Shown here: one piece after another, positions 24,463-33,575 of the stretch
How the letters are laid out: each line of letters opens with the position of its first letter
Position numbering within the stretch: position 1 is the first letter of the stretch
Source of the DNA: Alphaproteobacteria bacterium
Lineage (GTDB): Bacteria > Pseudomonadota > Alphaproteobacteria > HIMB59
Direction: 5' to 3'
NCBI GenBank assembly: GCA_029246865.1
Contig: JAQWMI010000022.1
Location: forward strand, 1-46,388
Length of the DNA stretch: 46,388 bases
Position numbers and translations under genes: made by a program
Notes under the pieces: generated by a model
Database searches by the model: none
What the model saw: only the letters and a program-made list of their open reading frames with translations
What the model was told of the DNA's origin: nothing

Positions 24463-26025
24463 ATGATCAATTTTATCCACCGAATCATAGTCAATATTCC
24501 TGCTCTTGTGGTTATCTTCTTTTCTGCAATTTGTATTGCTGTAATGATTTATTTTACTCCAGTCTTAGATAGGGATGAGGCTCGATACGCGCAGACTTCT
24601 TTTCAAATTTCTGAAACAAATGATTTTATTAATCTCAAATTTGATGAGAGTTTAAGGTTGAAAAAACCACCAGGTATTTATTGGATACAATTTGCCACTT
24701 ACAAACTATTAAATAACTTTAGTGATAAAGAAATATGGATGTTTAGGATCCCATCATTCTTAAGTTTTATGCTAATGCTTTTTTACACCCATAAATTAGC
24801 AAGATTATTATTTTATGATTTAAATACTATGATTCCGATGGCTGCATTAGCTGGAACAATTATAGTAATATTTGAATCTCTTCAAGGTACAACAGATATG
24901 GCGTATGCATCTTTTTCATTAATGTCATATTATTATTTTTTTAAATCTTTTCACGAAGATAAAAATTATTCATATATTTTTTTTATTATTACCAGTCTGA
25001 TAGCCATATTAATTAAAGGACCTACTTTTTTAATTATACTCATTCCATTACTCGTATTTAAATTGTTAGATTTTAATATCTTGCTTAAAAAAAAACTATT
25101 ACAACTCTCAAACTTATCCATTGTAGTATTTTTGACGATTTTACTTGCAATTATTTATAACATGCTAACAGAGGGACAATTTCTACAGCAATCTTTAATG
25201 AAAGATTTTGGCAATAAGTTAATCTCTACTCAGGAGTCTCATGGAGGTATCTTTGGGTATTATTTATTAGGTTCTTTTGTAATTATTTTTCCAATTTATC
25301 CACTTTTAATAATTTGTATTTTTTATAATTTTTTCAAGAAAATTAATTGGGATAAAAATTTAATTATTATTTTAAGTTCAATATTTTTATATGTATTGAT
25401 CTTAGAAATTATTCCAACAAAGCTTCCACATTACATTTTGCCAGTAGTTCCATTAATGGCTATCTACATGTCAAGAACATTGGAATTTATTGAATTTAAA
25501 TGGAGTAAAATTTTATTAGGTTTCAACGCGAGTTTGGTCATTGCATTAATATTTCTAGATATCAAAGCCTATGAAATAACAGGAGAAAATAGAAATAATT
25601 TTTCATATATCTTTTATGGCCTCATGGTTATTCCCTTAGTTTTAAATCCTATTTTCTTTAAAAATAACCAGTCTTTATTGAATATCGTGAAATTATCGTC
25701 CTTATCCTCCTCATTTTTAGTACTCATTACAGTGCTAAATCTAGTATTTATACATAAAAATCTTTGGATAGCGGACGGGATTAAAGATTTTGTAAATAGT
25801 CATTATGGATGTAGAGACGATTATAATATTAATATAGACGGTATAAATGAACCAAGTCTTATGTTTACATTTTATCAAAATTTTAAATTAGAAAGTAATT
25901 GTAATATCTATATAAAAGCATCAGAACTAAATGATATTCCAATTGATAATACAAATTCAACTAACAAAACTTTTTTTAATTATTCAAATGGTAAAAAAAT
26001 TAATTTAAATTTTTCAAAACAATGA
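24463..26025 (+). CDS. ArnT-like membrane glycosyltransferase (GT39/GT83, PMT_2)
   Basis: 520 residues with about ten to twelve membrane spans. The catalytic-loop signature near the N-terminus, PVLDRDEARYAQTSFQIS followed by RLKKPPGIYW, matches ArnT and related GT-C transferases, which move a sugar from undecaprenyl phosphate to lipid A or other envelope acceptors from the periplasmic side. No other arn genes are in the window, so the sugar is unknown. A soluble C-terminal domain of about 90 residues follows. It overlaps the double-PAP2 gene by four bases. Confidence 0.83.
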   Translation: MINFIHRIIVNIPALVVIFFSAICIAVMIYFTPVLDRDEARYAQTSFQISETNDFINLKFDESLRLKKPPGIYWIQFATYKLLNNFSDKEIWMFRIPSFLSFMLMLFYTHKLARLLFYDLNTMIPMAALAGTIIVIFESLQGTTDMAYASFSLMSYYYFFKSFHEDKNYSYIFFIITSLIAILIKGPTFLIILIPLLVFKLLDFNILLKKKLLQLSNLSIVVFLTILLAIIYNMLTEGQFLQQSLMKDFGNKLISTQESHGGIFGYYLLGSFVIIFPIYPLLIICIFYNFFKKINWDKNLIIILSSIFLYVLILEIIPTKLPHYILPVVPLMAIYMSRTLEFIEFKWSKILLGFNASLVIALIFLDIKAYEITGENRNNFSYIFYGLMVIPLVLNPIFFKNNQSLLNIVKLSSLSSSFLVLITVLNLVFIHKNLWIADGIKDFVNSHYGCRDDYNINIDGINEPSLMFTFYQNFKLESNCNIYIKASELNDIPIDNTNSTNKTFFNYSNGKKINLNFSKQ

Positions 26026-27437
26026 ACTTTTTTAAAAATTTAGAAATAAGAGATAAAAAAATACTTTTTTCTTTTATTGTAGTTATTTTATTGACTTTTT
26101 TAATTGATAGTAAATTAACGTTATTTATTTTTGAACTGAACGAACCGTTTAAATCTTTTTTTCATACAGCAACAAAGTTTGGCGATTCATTTTACTATTT
26201 AATCATAATTGTACTTTTATTTTTTATCTTAAGAGTAAAAAAAAATATATCACCTATATTTAAAAATCTCTATGACCTGAATACATTTATTTTTTATAAC
26301 ATTATGTTAAGTGGGATTGTTACTCAAATTCTCAAACACATTGTAGGTAGACCAAGGCCAAAAATGTTACTATCTGAATATCAGTCATTTGATATTAACC
26401 TTTTGAGTTTTAACTCAAATTTTCATTCTTTCCCCTCTGGTCATACTTCAACAATATTTAGTATTGTTTTTGTTTTTTATTTCCTTTTCCCAGTTATTAA
26501 AAAATACATTATTTCTTTAGGAATTTTCATTGCTTTGACAAGATTGATAATTGGTGCACACTACCTTAGTGATGTAATAGCAGGTTGTGCAGTTTCTTAT
26601 TTTGTCTTTATTTTTCTTAGAGATAAATTTTTAATTCAAGAAAGATTATTTATACGAGAAAAGGATATCTTGCCAAATACTCATATCAATCAAATTGGCT
26701 CAATGTGCTTAAATTTCTTTAAAGGGTATTATTCAAAAATAATTGTAACTCATTACTATCTTAAGTATTTTTTATTAATAATCTCTATTTCTATTATATT
26801 TTTTATATTTCCCACTATTGATATTACGGTTAGTGGTGTCTTTTATAAAGGCGGAGGCAGCTTTTTTGCTAATTCTTTTGATTGGAATGTCTATTTATTA
26901 AGAAAAATTATTCTACCTTTTATTGCGAGTGTAATTGTATTAGTTCCAATTATAGGAATACCGTATTATCTTTTTACTAAAAAAAAATTTCTTACCTTGA
27001 CATTAAATAATCTAACTTATTTATTCCTATCTTCCCTTCTATCTTTAGGCATAGTTGTAAATGTAATCTTAAAAAATCTTTGGGGTAGGGTTAGACCTAA
27101 TGATACTGTTATTTTTGGTGGAGATCAGCCTTTCTCGATTCCATGGTTAAAAGTCTCTCATTGTGATCACAACTGTAGTTTTGTTTCTGGTGATGTATCG
27201 GCTTACACCTTGTTACTTGCCCTAATCTTAGTATTTTCAAAACCCCAATTTAATAAATTTGCTTATATGTTGATTATATTGATAGGGATAACTCGCATTA
27301 TGGAAGGGGGACATTTTTTTAGTGATGTGATAATGAGTTTTATGATTACACATTTTATAATCAAAATCTTATTTGATTTTTTTTCCCATCTACCTGATAA
27401 TTTAAATGTTGATAAAATTAGATTCATTAAAAAATAA
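26022..27437 (+). CDS. Fused double PAP2-superfamily phosphatase
   Basis: 471 residues with two full PAP2 domains where most relatives have one. Domain 1: KHIVGRPRP (105-113), FPSGHTST (137-144) and TRLIIGAHYLSD (173-184), the canonical KxxxxxxRP/PSGH/SRxxxxxHxxxD set. Domain 2: KNLWGRVRPND (351-361), SFVSGDVSA (386-394) and TRIMEGGHFFSD (424-435), in which the PSGH histidine is replaced by Asp; related alphaproteobacterial PAP2 proteins have SGE here. Likely substrates are lipid phosphates such as undecaprenyl pyrophosphate or lipid A phosphate. It sits between two glycosyltransferases, suggesting an envelope-lipid function, with overlaps on both sides. Confidence 0.85.
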   Translation: MNFFKNLEIRDKKILFSFIVVILLTFLIDSKLTLFIFELNEPFKSFFHTATKFGDSFYYLIIIVLLFFILRVKKNISPIFKNLYDLNTFIFYNIMLSGIVTQILKHIVGRPRPKMLLSEYQSFDINLLSFNSNFHSFPSGHTSTIFSIVFVFYFLFPVIKKYIISLGIFIALTRLIIGAHYLSDVIAGCAVSYFVFIFLRDKFLIQERLFIREKDILPNTHINQIGSMCLNFFKGYYSKIIVTHYYLKYFLLIISISIIFFIFPTIDITVSGVFYKGGGSFFANSFDWNVYLLRKIILPFIASVIVLVPIIGIPYYLFTKKKFLTLTLNNLTYLFLSSLLSLGIVVNVILKNLWGRVRPNDTVIFGGDQPFSIPWLKVSHCDHNCSFVSGDVSAYTLLLALILVFSKPQFNKFAYMLIILIGITRIMEGGHFFSDVIMSFMITHFIIKILFDFFSHLPDNLNVDKIRFIKK

Positions 27438-28809
27438 TTACTTATTTTTACTTATTTTTATTATTTTTTGTATAAGAATTATAGGTCTTTATTTTTCTCC
27501 ATTAGAGGTTCAGGGGGATGAAGCACAATATTGGTATTGGAGTACTTATTTTGATTGGGGTTATTATTCAAAGCCCCCTTTAGTAGCATGGATAATAGGT
27601 TTCTTTACTTCAATATTTGGTAATTCTATATTCATATTAAAGTTCCCTTCACTTCTAGCTCATTTTTTAACGTCATTCATACTCTTTAATCTTTCCAAAG
27701 CTTTCAATAGAAATACCGAAGAAAGTTTATGGCTTTCTATTACATATTTATTATTTTTTGCTGTAAGCCTCTCATCAAATATCATATCGACCGATCCATT
27801 TTTATTATTATTTTGGTCTAGCTCATTATTATTTTTTAAAATTTGTCTGAATAAAAAATCTATTAAAAATATAATTCTAACAAGTATTTTTGTCGCTTTA
27901 GGATTTTATGCAAAGTACGCAATGATATATTTTTTCCTAAGTAGTATTGTTTTAATATTATTTACAGACGATAAAAAAGAACTGATCAAAAATATTTTAA
28001 TTATTTTTTTCATTGTTTTAATTTTAATTAGCCCTCATCTATATTGGGTGTATAGCACTAATTGGGTTACTTTTATTCATACGGGTGATAATTTTAATTG
28101 GAATGCATCATTATATAATTTTGAACAACTAATTAACTTTATTGTAAGTCAATTTTTTATCTCAACACCTATTATTTTATTTATTTTTATTAAACAATTT
28201 GCAAAAACTAAAAAATTCATTCAATCCTATTCTTTTGAAATAGCTTACTCATTGCCCATTTTAGTATTAATAACTGCTCAAAGTTTTATAAGTAGGGCTA
28301 ATGCTAACTGGTCATCTGTAGCATTTATTGGAGTCACAATGATAGCTGTAAATATTTTATATAAAAATTATAAAAAAATTTTTCTCCTCAATACCACTCT
28401 TGGATTAGCTGTTTTAATTTTAGTAAGTACTTTTATAATCAACCCCCCTAATATTTCTCCGTTTAATAAGCTTCAAGGCATGAAAGATGCCGCCAAAGAA
28501 ATACAATTTTTAGATGAATCTCTTAATTCAGATTACATAGTCTTTGATGATCGCATGAATATAGCAAAATTTTTATATTACTTACCTTCCAAAAATGAAA
28601 AATTAAAGTATTTATCTTATGGCGATCATCCTGGTAATCATTTTGAAATGTTAATGCCAATTACTATTGACGATATTATAAACAAAAAAATTATTATAAT
28701 TCACCGTTATGATTTACCATCAAATTTTTTAAAAGAAAACCTATTGGTAAAGCAAATGTATGAAATGCCAAATTCCAAGAACAATTTCTACATTAGTTAC
28801 TTCGAATGA
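27406..28809 (+). CDS. GT39-family (PMT_2) membrane glycosyltransferase
   Basis: 467 residues, many membrane spans. The signature VQGDEAQYWYWSTYFDWGYYSKPPLVAWII is the GT39/PMT_2 first periplasmic loop (shown here as its DEAQYWYWS and YYSKPPLVAW parts). The C-terminal 120 residues form a soluble domain. It probably uses a polyprenyl-phosphate sugar donor; substrate unknown. Its ATG lies 32 bases inside the preceding PAP2 gene, so the three genes form one operon. It ends six bases before the 3' end of tRNA-Arg(TCG) on the other strand. Confidence 0.8.
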   Translation: MLIKLDSLKNNYLFLLIFIIFCIRIIGLYFSPLEVQGDEAQYWYWSTYFDWGYYSKPPLVAWIIGFFTSIFGNSIFILKFPSLLAHFLTSFILFNLSKAFNRNTEESLWLSITYLLFFAVSLSSNIISTDPFLLLFWSSSLLFFKICLNKKSIKNIILTSIFVALGFYAKYAMIYFFLSSIVLILFTDDKKELIKNILIIFFIVLILISPHLYWVYSTNWVTFIHTGDNFNWNASLYNFEQLINFIVSQFFISTPIILFIFIKQFAKTKKFIQSYSFEIAYSLPILVLITAQSFISRANANWSSVAFIGVTMIAVNILYKNYKKIFLLNTTLGLAVLILVSTFIINPPNISPFNKLQGMKDAAKEIQFLDESLNSDYIVFDDRMNIAKFLYYLPSKNEKLKYLSYGDHPGNHFEMLMPITIDDIINKKIIIIHRYDLPSNFLKENLLVKQMYEMPNSKNNFYISYFE

Positions 28810-28814
28810 ATCTT

Positions 28815-28889
28815 TGGCGGTTTCGTCAGGACTCGAACCTGAAACGCAAGGGTCGAAACCTTGAATGATATCCATTTCACCACGAAACC
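28815..28889 (-). tRNA. tRNA-Arg (anticodon TCG)
   Basis: Minus-strand acceptor GGTTTCG pairs with CGAAACC, discriminator G, encoded CCA. Anticodon stem CAAGG/CCTTG holds TTTCGAC, anticodon TCG (reads CGN codons, mainly CGA). The T-arm is TCAGG-TTCGAGT-CCTGA. Confidence 0.93.
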
Positions 28890-28895
28890 TAATTC

Positions 28896-28924
28896 TTTAT
28901 ACTTTTATAATAAGTATGCTTCAA
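28896..28924 (-). promoter_or_regulatory. Promoter of tRNA-Arg(TCG)
   Basis: Minus-strand TTGAAG, 17 bases, TATAAA, with the mature tRNA starting six bases later. Good match and optimal spacing. Confidence 0.65.
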
Positions 28925-28952
28925 AAGGTATGATAATCTGATAATATAATCT

Positions 28953-29075
28953 ATGAGTAAAATTCCAAAATTAGCAAAGATGGGGACTGGCGGTAAGATT
29001 ATCTTAGGCGTTAATATCTTTCTTGCAATTGCAGTGGTATCAATAATCTTCTATAACCATTTCATTGGTCTTTAG
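28953..29075 (+). CDS. Candidate small single-span membrane protein (40 aa)
   Basis: An ATG-TAG frame of 40 codons in the gap between the tRNA and the thioesterase gene, too short for the track. The product starts MSKIPKLAKMGTGGK, basic, followed by one span (IILGVNIFLAIAVVSIIFY). The basic-then-hydrophobic order fits a real inner-membrane protein. TATAAT lies just upstream, but no ribosome site is visible. Confidence 0.4.
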   Translation: MSKIPKLAKMGTGGKIILGVNIFLAIAVVSIIFYNHFIGL

Positions 29076-29131
29076 AAATTAATTGTTTCACTACTGACTA
29101 AAGAAGTAGAAGATATTTAATTAAAATTATT

Positions 29132-29560
29132 ATGAATGATAACTTAAATAGAATTCGTACGTTCAACTTTCCTATTAAAGTATATTATGAAGACACTGAT
29201 GCTGAGGGAGTAGTTTATTATGCTAACTATTTAAAATTCATAGAACGTGCTAGAACAGAAATGATTAATGTATGTGATACTAGTTTAAAAATTTTACACA
29301 AAGATTATGACTCTAGATTTATTGTCAAAATTTGTAATTTAGACTTTATTAAATCAGCACATCTAGAAGATGTGCTTGAAGTAAAAACTTCCCTCAAAAA
29401 AATCTCTAATGCCTCTTTTGTATTAGACCAAAATATATTTCATAATGAACATCTCATATTAAAAGCTGAAGTTGTAATTGTTTGTATCAATAGAGATTAT
29501 AAGCCTTCAAAAATTCCTGATTTTTTAAAGAGAAAAATTCAATTATTGATTGGTCAATAA
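29132..29560 (+). CDS. ybgC: YbgC-type acyl-CoA thioesterase
   Basis: 142 residues of the hot-dog fold, 4-hydroxybenzoyl-CoA thioesterase family. The signature VYYEDTDAEGVVYYANYLKF contains the catalytic Asp (D23), and ERARTEMI follows. It hydrolyses short or medium acyl-CoAs. YbgC is usually linked to tol-pal genes; here it is joined to acetoacetyl-CoA synthetase by a one-base TAATG overlap, which suggests a role in acyl-CoA metabolism instead. Confidence 0.87.
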   Translation: MNDNLNRIRTFNFPIKVYYEDTDAEGVVYYANYLKFIERARTEMINVCDTSLKILHKDYDSRFIVKICNLDFIKSAHLEDVLEVKTSLKKISNASFVLDQNIFHNEHLILKAEVVIVCINRDYKPSKIPDFLKRKIQLLIGQ

Positions 29561-31485
29561 TGAAAGCTCTCTGGACACCGAGCGAAAGCTTCATAAAAAA
29601 AACCAATATTTTTAAATTCCAAAAATTTCTTGAAAAAGATATTAAAAAAAAATTTACTAACTATGAAAAACTTTGGAAATGGTCTTCTGACAATAAAGAA
29701 ATATTCTGGTTAAAATTATCTGAATATTTAAATATTACAGTCCATAAAAAAAAAAATTTTATTAGTTATAAGAATAATAAAAATTTTATTGATTGCGTAT
29801 TTTTTAATAATTCTGAAATTAATTACTATCATGAAATTGATAAACTTCATTCAGATAGTATCGCCATAAAATTTCTATCAGAAAACAATTACTCAAATCA
29901 TATTACTTATAAGAATTTACATAACAGAGTTAATTCTCTTGCTTGGTATTTTAAAGAAAAAAAATTAAAAAAAGGCGACCGAGTTGTTGGCTATTTGCCA
30001 AATATTCCGGACACAATCATATGTTTGTTAGCTTGTGCAAAACTAGGTTTGGTGTGGTCTTCCTGCTCTCCTGATTTTGGCGTCAAAGCTGTGATCGACA
30101 GGTTTCGTCAGCTAAATCCTAAAATATTAATAATATGTGATTATTATATTTATAATGGTAAAAAATTTAATTACTCAAACCAACTAGCTAAAATCCAAAA
30201 GATTTTACAAATACCTCACATACTTAAAACTTCTTACCCTTCTAAATCATCAAAAAAACTTGATCTAGAAAAAATTTATCAAAAATATCAAAATAATAAG
30301 GCGCTAAAAACTACTTTTGTTTCTTTTGATCATCCTCTTTATATTTTATTTTCAAGTGGTACCACGGGACTGCCCAAGTGTATTACTCATAGTCACGGTG
30401 GTGTGACTTTGCAGCACTTAAAAGAATTATCTCTTCATACAAATATTTCTTCAAAAGATAATATGCTTTTTTTTACAACATGTGGTTGGATGATGTGGAA
30501 CTGGATGGTTTCAAATTTATTAATTGGCGCTACTATTTCTCTTTATGAAGGTTCACCTTTCTATCCAGATGCTAAAAATTTTATTAAAATTATAAAGAAA
30601 AGCGAAGCTACTATATTAGGCGCAGGTGCAAAAGCTTATGAACATTTATATTCAAAGCAATTACAAAAAAAAGATACATATATTAAAAATTTAAAATCTA
30701 TCTTATCTACAGGATCTCCTCTGTCTGATGATACTTTTAATTTTATTAATAAAAAAATTAATAAAAGTATCCCGATACATTCTATAAGTGGAGGAACCGA
30801 TATAGTGTCTTGTTTCATGTTGGGCAATCCAATGAAACCTGTTTTTAAAGGCGAAATCCAATCTCCCGGACTGGGAATGGATATTGATGTATTTGATGAT
30901 CGCGGTCTTCCCACACGTAAAACAGGTGAGTTAGTTTGTAAAAGTCCTTTTCCCTCAAAACCGATTTATTTTTGGAATGATAGAAATAATAAAAAATATC
31001 AATCAGCATACTTTACTAAATATAACAATATTTGGAGCCACGGTGATTTTGTAAAAAAAACAGGTAATGGTGGATATAGGGTTTTTGGAAGATCAGATGC
31101 AACATTAAATCCTGGAGGTGTTAGAATTGGAACCGCTGAAATTTATAATGCCTTGAATTCTCTTGCTTTTATCTCTGATTCTTTAGCCGTAGGTTACAAA
31201 GACAAAAATGATGAAAAAATCATCCTTTTTTTAAAATCTAATTCTCAAATACATATTACCAGTAAGCAAATTACAGACATCAAAAAATTAATTAAAAAAC
31301 AGCTTAGCCCAAGGCATGTTCCATGGAAGTGTTTTCAAGTAAATGACATTCCAAGAACAAAAAGTGGAAAAAATTCAGAAATTATAGTCAAAAAAATACT
31401 TAATAATGATAGAGTTTTAAACTTAGACGCTTTGGCCAATCCCGAGTCTCTAAAAGAATATAAAAGTATAAAAATTTATGAGTGA
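29560..31485 (+). CDS. aacS: Acetoacetyl-CoA synthetase
   Basis: 641 residues of the ANL (AMP-forming ligase) superfamily. It activates acetoacetate to acetoacetyl-CoA with ATP. The N-terminal linker LWTPSES...YEKLWKWS is typical of AacS. AMP-binding motif SSGTTGLPKCITHSHGG (about 265-281), TCGWMMWNWM and GGTDIVSCF; catalytic Lys in PRTKSGKNSE near residue 604. Followed with an 8-base overlap by a thiolase that would cleave the product to two acetyl-CoA, so the pair forms a ketone-body or PHB-type utilisation route. Confidence 0.92.
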   Translation: MKALWTPSESFIKKTNIFKFQKFLEKDIKKKFTNYEKLWKWSSDNKEIFWLKLSEYLNITVHKKKNFISYKNNKNFIDCVFFNNSEINYYHEIDKLHSDSIAIKFLSENNYSNHITYKNLHNRVNSLAWYFKEKKLKKGDRVVGYLPNIPDTIICLLACAKLGLVWSSCSPDFGVKAVIDRFRQLNPKILIICDYYIYNGKKFNYSNQLAKIQKILQIPHILKTSYPSKSSKKLDLEKIYQKYQNNKALKTTFVSFDHPLYILFSSGTTGLPKCITHSHGGVTLQHLKELSLHTNISSKDNMLFFTTCGWMMWNWMVSNLLIGATISLYEGSPFYPDAKNFIKIIKKSEATILGAGAKAYEHLYSKQLQKKDTYIKNLKSILSTGSPLSDDTFNFINKKINKSIPIHSISGGTDIVSCFMLGNPMKPVFKGEIQSPGLGMDIDVFDDRGLPTRKTGELVCKSPFPSKPIYFWNDRNNKKYQSAYFTKYNNIWSHGDFVKKTGNGGYRVFGRSDATLNPGGVRIGTAEIYNALNSLAFISDSLAVGYKDKNDEKIILFLKSNSQIHITSKQITDIKKLIKKQLSPRHVPWKCFQVNDIPRTKSGKNSEIIVKKILNNDRVLNLDALANPESLKEYKSIKIYE

Positions 31486-32623
31486 AGTATTTATTATTGA
31501 TGCGATTAGAACACCTATAGGGAGTTTTTTAGGGCAATATAAAAAAACAGATGCAGTTGACTTAGGGTCTTTGTGTGTGGAAGGTATATTCAACAGAAAT
31601 AAAAATTTAAATAAAAAACAAGTAGAAGGTCTGATCTTGGGTCAAGTTCTCACAGCTGGACTTGGTATGAATACAGCAAGACAAGTGCTTCTAAAATCAG
31701 AACTTTCTCAAAATAGTTTTGCTTATTGCGTTAATCAAGTTTGTGGTAGTGGAATGAGAGCTGTTATGGAAACCGCATTAAAAATTAAAAGCAATGAAAA
31801 TCAACTCTTAGTTGCTGGCGGACAGGAGAGCATGTCACTTGCTAGGCACACTTCCCTTCAGCGCGTAGTTACAAAACTAGGTCATGATATGATGACAGAT
31901 TCTATTCTCTCTGAAGGATTAACAGATGTTTTTTCAAAAGATCATATGGGCATCACCGCAGAAAACGTGGCAAGAAGATATAAAGTCACCAGATTGGAAC
32001 AAGATGAATTCGCCTTTCATTCATATAAGAAAGCTTATAATGCTCTTAAAAAAAATTATTTTAAAAATGAATTAATATCAGGCCCATTGGTTGATGAGGT
32101 AAGGCAAGGAACTAAATTAGAAAAACTATCTTCACTAAAAGCTGTTTTTAAAAAGAATGGAACTGTGACGGCAGGAAATGCATCCTCACTTAATGATGGT
32201 GCTTCTATGCTTTTGATTGGCTCAAGTAAGTACTGTGATAGTAATAAAATTAAGCCAATTGCTAAAATTATTGGATGGTCAGATTATGCTGGAGATCCTG
32301 ATTATATGGGTATCACACCAATTCATGCTATTAAAAATTTAATGAAAAAATTAAATGTATCATTAGATTTTTTTGACTTAATAGAAGTAAATGAGGCTTT
32401 TTCAGCAACTTCTGTGGCAGTTCAAAAAACACTTGGTATTAAAAAAGAAAAGCTCAATATTTGTGGTGGTGCAATTGCCCTTGGTCATCCCATTGGTTGT
32501 TCTGGTTCTAGAGTTATAACTACGCTTGTACATCAACTAGTAAGAACGAAACAAAAATATGGTGTTGCAAGTATGTGTATAGGTGGCGGTCAAGGGCTAG
32601 CCGTTGCTGTCGAAATCATTTAA
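31478..32623 (+). CDS. Acetyl-CoA C-acetyltransferase (thiolase)
   Basis: 381 residues. Nucleophile Cys89 in VNQVCGSGMRAV, NEAFSA motif, His337 in GGAIALGHPIGCSG and Cys367 in ASMCIGGGQG: the full catalytic set. The reaction is acetoacetyl-CoA plus CoA to two acetyl-CoA, or the reverse. It overlaps aacS by eight bases, which ties it to acetoacetate use. Length is a little short of the common 390-395. Confidence 0.93.
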   Translation: MSEVFIIDAIRTPIGSFLGQYKKTDAVDLGSLCVEGIFNRNKNLNKKQVEGLILGQVLTAGLGMNTARQVLLKSELSQNSFAYCVNQVCGSGMRAVMETALKIKSNENQLLVAGGQESMSLARHTSLQRVVTKLGHDMMTDSILSEGLTDVFSKDHMGITAENVARRYKVTRLEQDEFAFHSYKKAYNALKKNYFKNELISGPLVDEVRQGTKLEKLSSLKAVFKKNGTVTAGNASSLNDGASMLLIGSSKYCDSNKIKPIAKIIGWSDYAGDPDYMGITPIHAIKNLMKKLNVSLDFFDLIEVNEAFSATSVAVQKTLGIKKEKLNICGGAIALGHPIGCSGSRVITTLVHQLVRTKQKYGVASMCIGGGQGLAVAVEII

Positions 32624-32631
32624 TAACTAAA

Positions 32632-33528
32632 ATGGAATTAAATAATTCCGTCAAAGCGGCAATTGTATTATGCCTCGCTTCACTCTTTTGGTCTGGAAAT
32701 TTCATTGTTGGTAGACTTGCCTCAACAGAGTCGATTATTTCTCCCCTCTCTCTTGGTTTCTATCGATGGCTTATAGCTTTTTTAATCCTTACACCTTTTT
32801 GCTTACCTTCTGCTATAAAAGTTTTTCATCTTATTAAAAATCAACCCTTAGTTTTTTTTCTTGTAGTTCTAACAGGACCAACACTTTTTAATACTTTTAT
32901 TTATATGGGACTTACTTCTACCAAGGTGATTAATGCTCTTTTAATTGTTTCAACTACTCCAATGTTAATTGTACTGTTCAATTTTTTACTATTTAAAATT
33001 CAATCATCAAAAATTCAATTTTTAGGAATTTTTATTTCTTTAGTTGGAGTTAGTTATGTAATTACAAAAGGTGATTATAATAATTTTTTTAATTCAGAAT
33101 TTTATGGAGGAGATATTTTCATTATCATGGCTGTAATAAGTTGGGCTATCTATTCAATTTTTTTAAAAAAAAATAAAACTGGAATTACAGGACTCTCTTT
33201 TCTTTATATATCCTTTGGTTTCACGATCGTATTATTATTTCCCGTTTACCTTTTTGATGTACTTGTTTTAGACCACAGTATCACCATAAACATGGAAACA
33301 ATGATGACGATTGGCTATACGGGAATCTTTCCAAGTATTTTTTCCTACTTATTTTGGAACATGGGAGTATCGTTAATTGGGGCAAACAAATCAGGGCCTT
33401 TTCTTCACTTAATGCCAATTTTTGGCGGAATTCTTGCTTTTTTAGTTTTCCAAGAAACTTTAGAATATTATCATTATGTAGGGATCATTTCGGTCTTCCT
33501 TGGCATCATAATTACTAATAAAAAATAG
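32632..33528 (+). CDS. EamA/DMT-family transporter
   Basis: 298 residues with ten membrane spans in two EamA halves. The first half starts AAIVLCLASLFWSGNFIVGRLA, the second has IFIIMAVISWAIYSIFLKK and ends IFGGILAFLVFQETLEYYH. It is a drug/metabolite exporter-type permease; substrate unknown. I take the ATG at 32632 (MELNNSVKAA); the track start lies within the thiolase frame and adds a non-conserved Arg-rich leader. It sits nine bases after thiolase. Confidence 0.87.
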   Translation: MELNNSVKAAIVLCLASLFWSGNFIVGRLASTESIISPLSLGFYRWLIAFLILTPFCLPSAIKVFHLIKNQPLVFFLVVLTGPTLFNTFIYMGLTSTKVINALLIVSTTPMLIVLFNFLLFKIQSSKIQFLGIFISLVGVSYVITKGDYNNFFNSEFYGGDIFIIMAVISWAIYSIFLKKNKTGITGLSFLYISFGFTIVLLFPVYLFDVLVLDHSITINMETMMTIGYTGIFPSIFSYLFWNMGVSLIGANKSGPFLHLMPIFGGILAFLVFQETLEYYHYVGIISVFLGIIITNKK

Positions 33529-33561
33529 AAATTTGATATAATATAAAATTATAATTTCTAT
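33525..33561. promoter_or_regulatory. 9-bp inverted repeat before the TRAP solute-binding gene
   Basis: ATAGAAATT, a 19-base A/T spacer containing TATA-rich sequence, then AATTTCTAT. It spans the likely promoter and ends at the AGGAGG ribosome site of dctP, so it could be an operator or mRNA hairpin. AT-rich repeats carry some chance risk. Confidence 0.35.
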
Positions 33562-33575
33562 AGGAGGAAATAATA

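Noticed and set aside
30636-30914. 92-aa minus-strand ORF inside aacS
   Set aside because: Lies antisense to conserved AMP-ligase sequence; no independent features.
32575-32631. Track N-terminus of the EamA ORF (Arg/Cys-rich leader)
   Set aside because: Overlaps the thiolase end in another frame; the conserved protein begins at the ATG at 32632.
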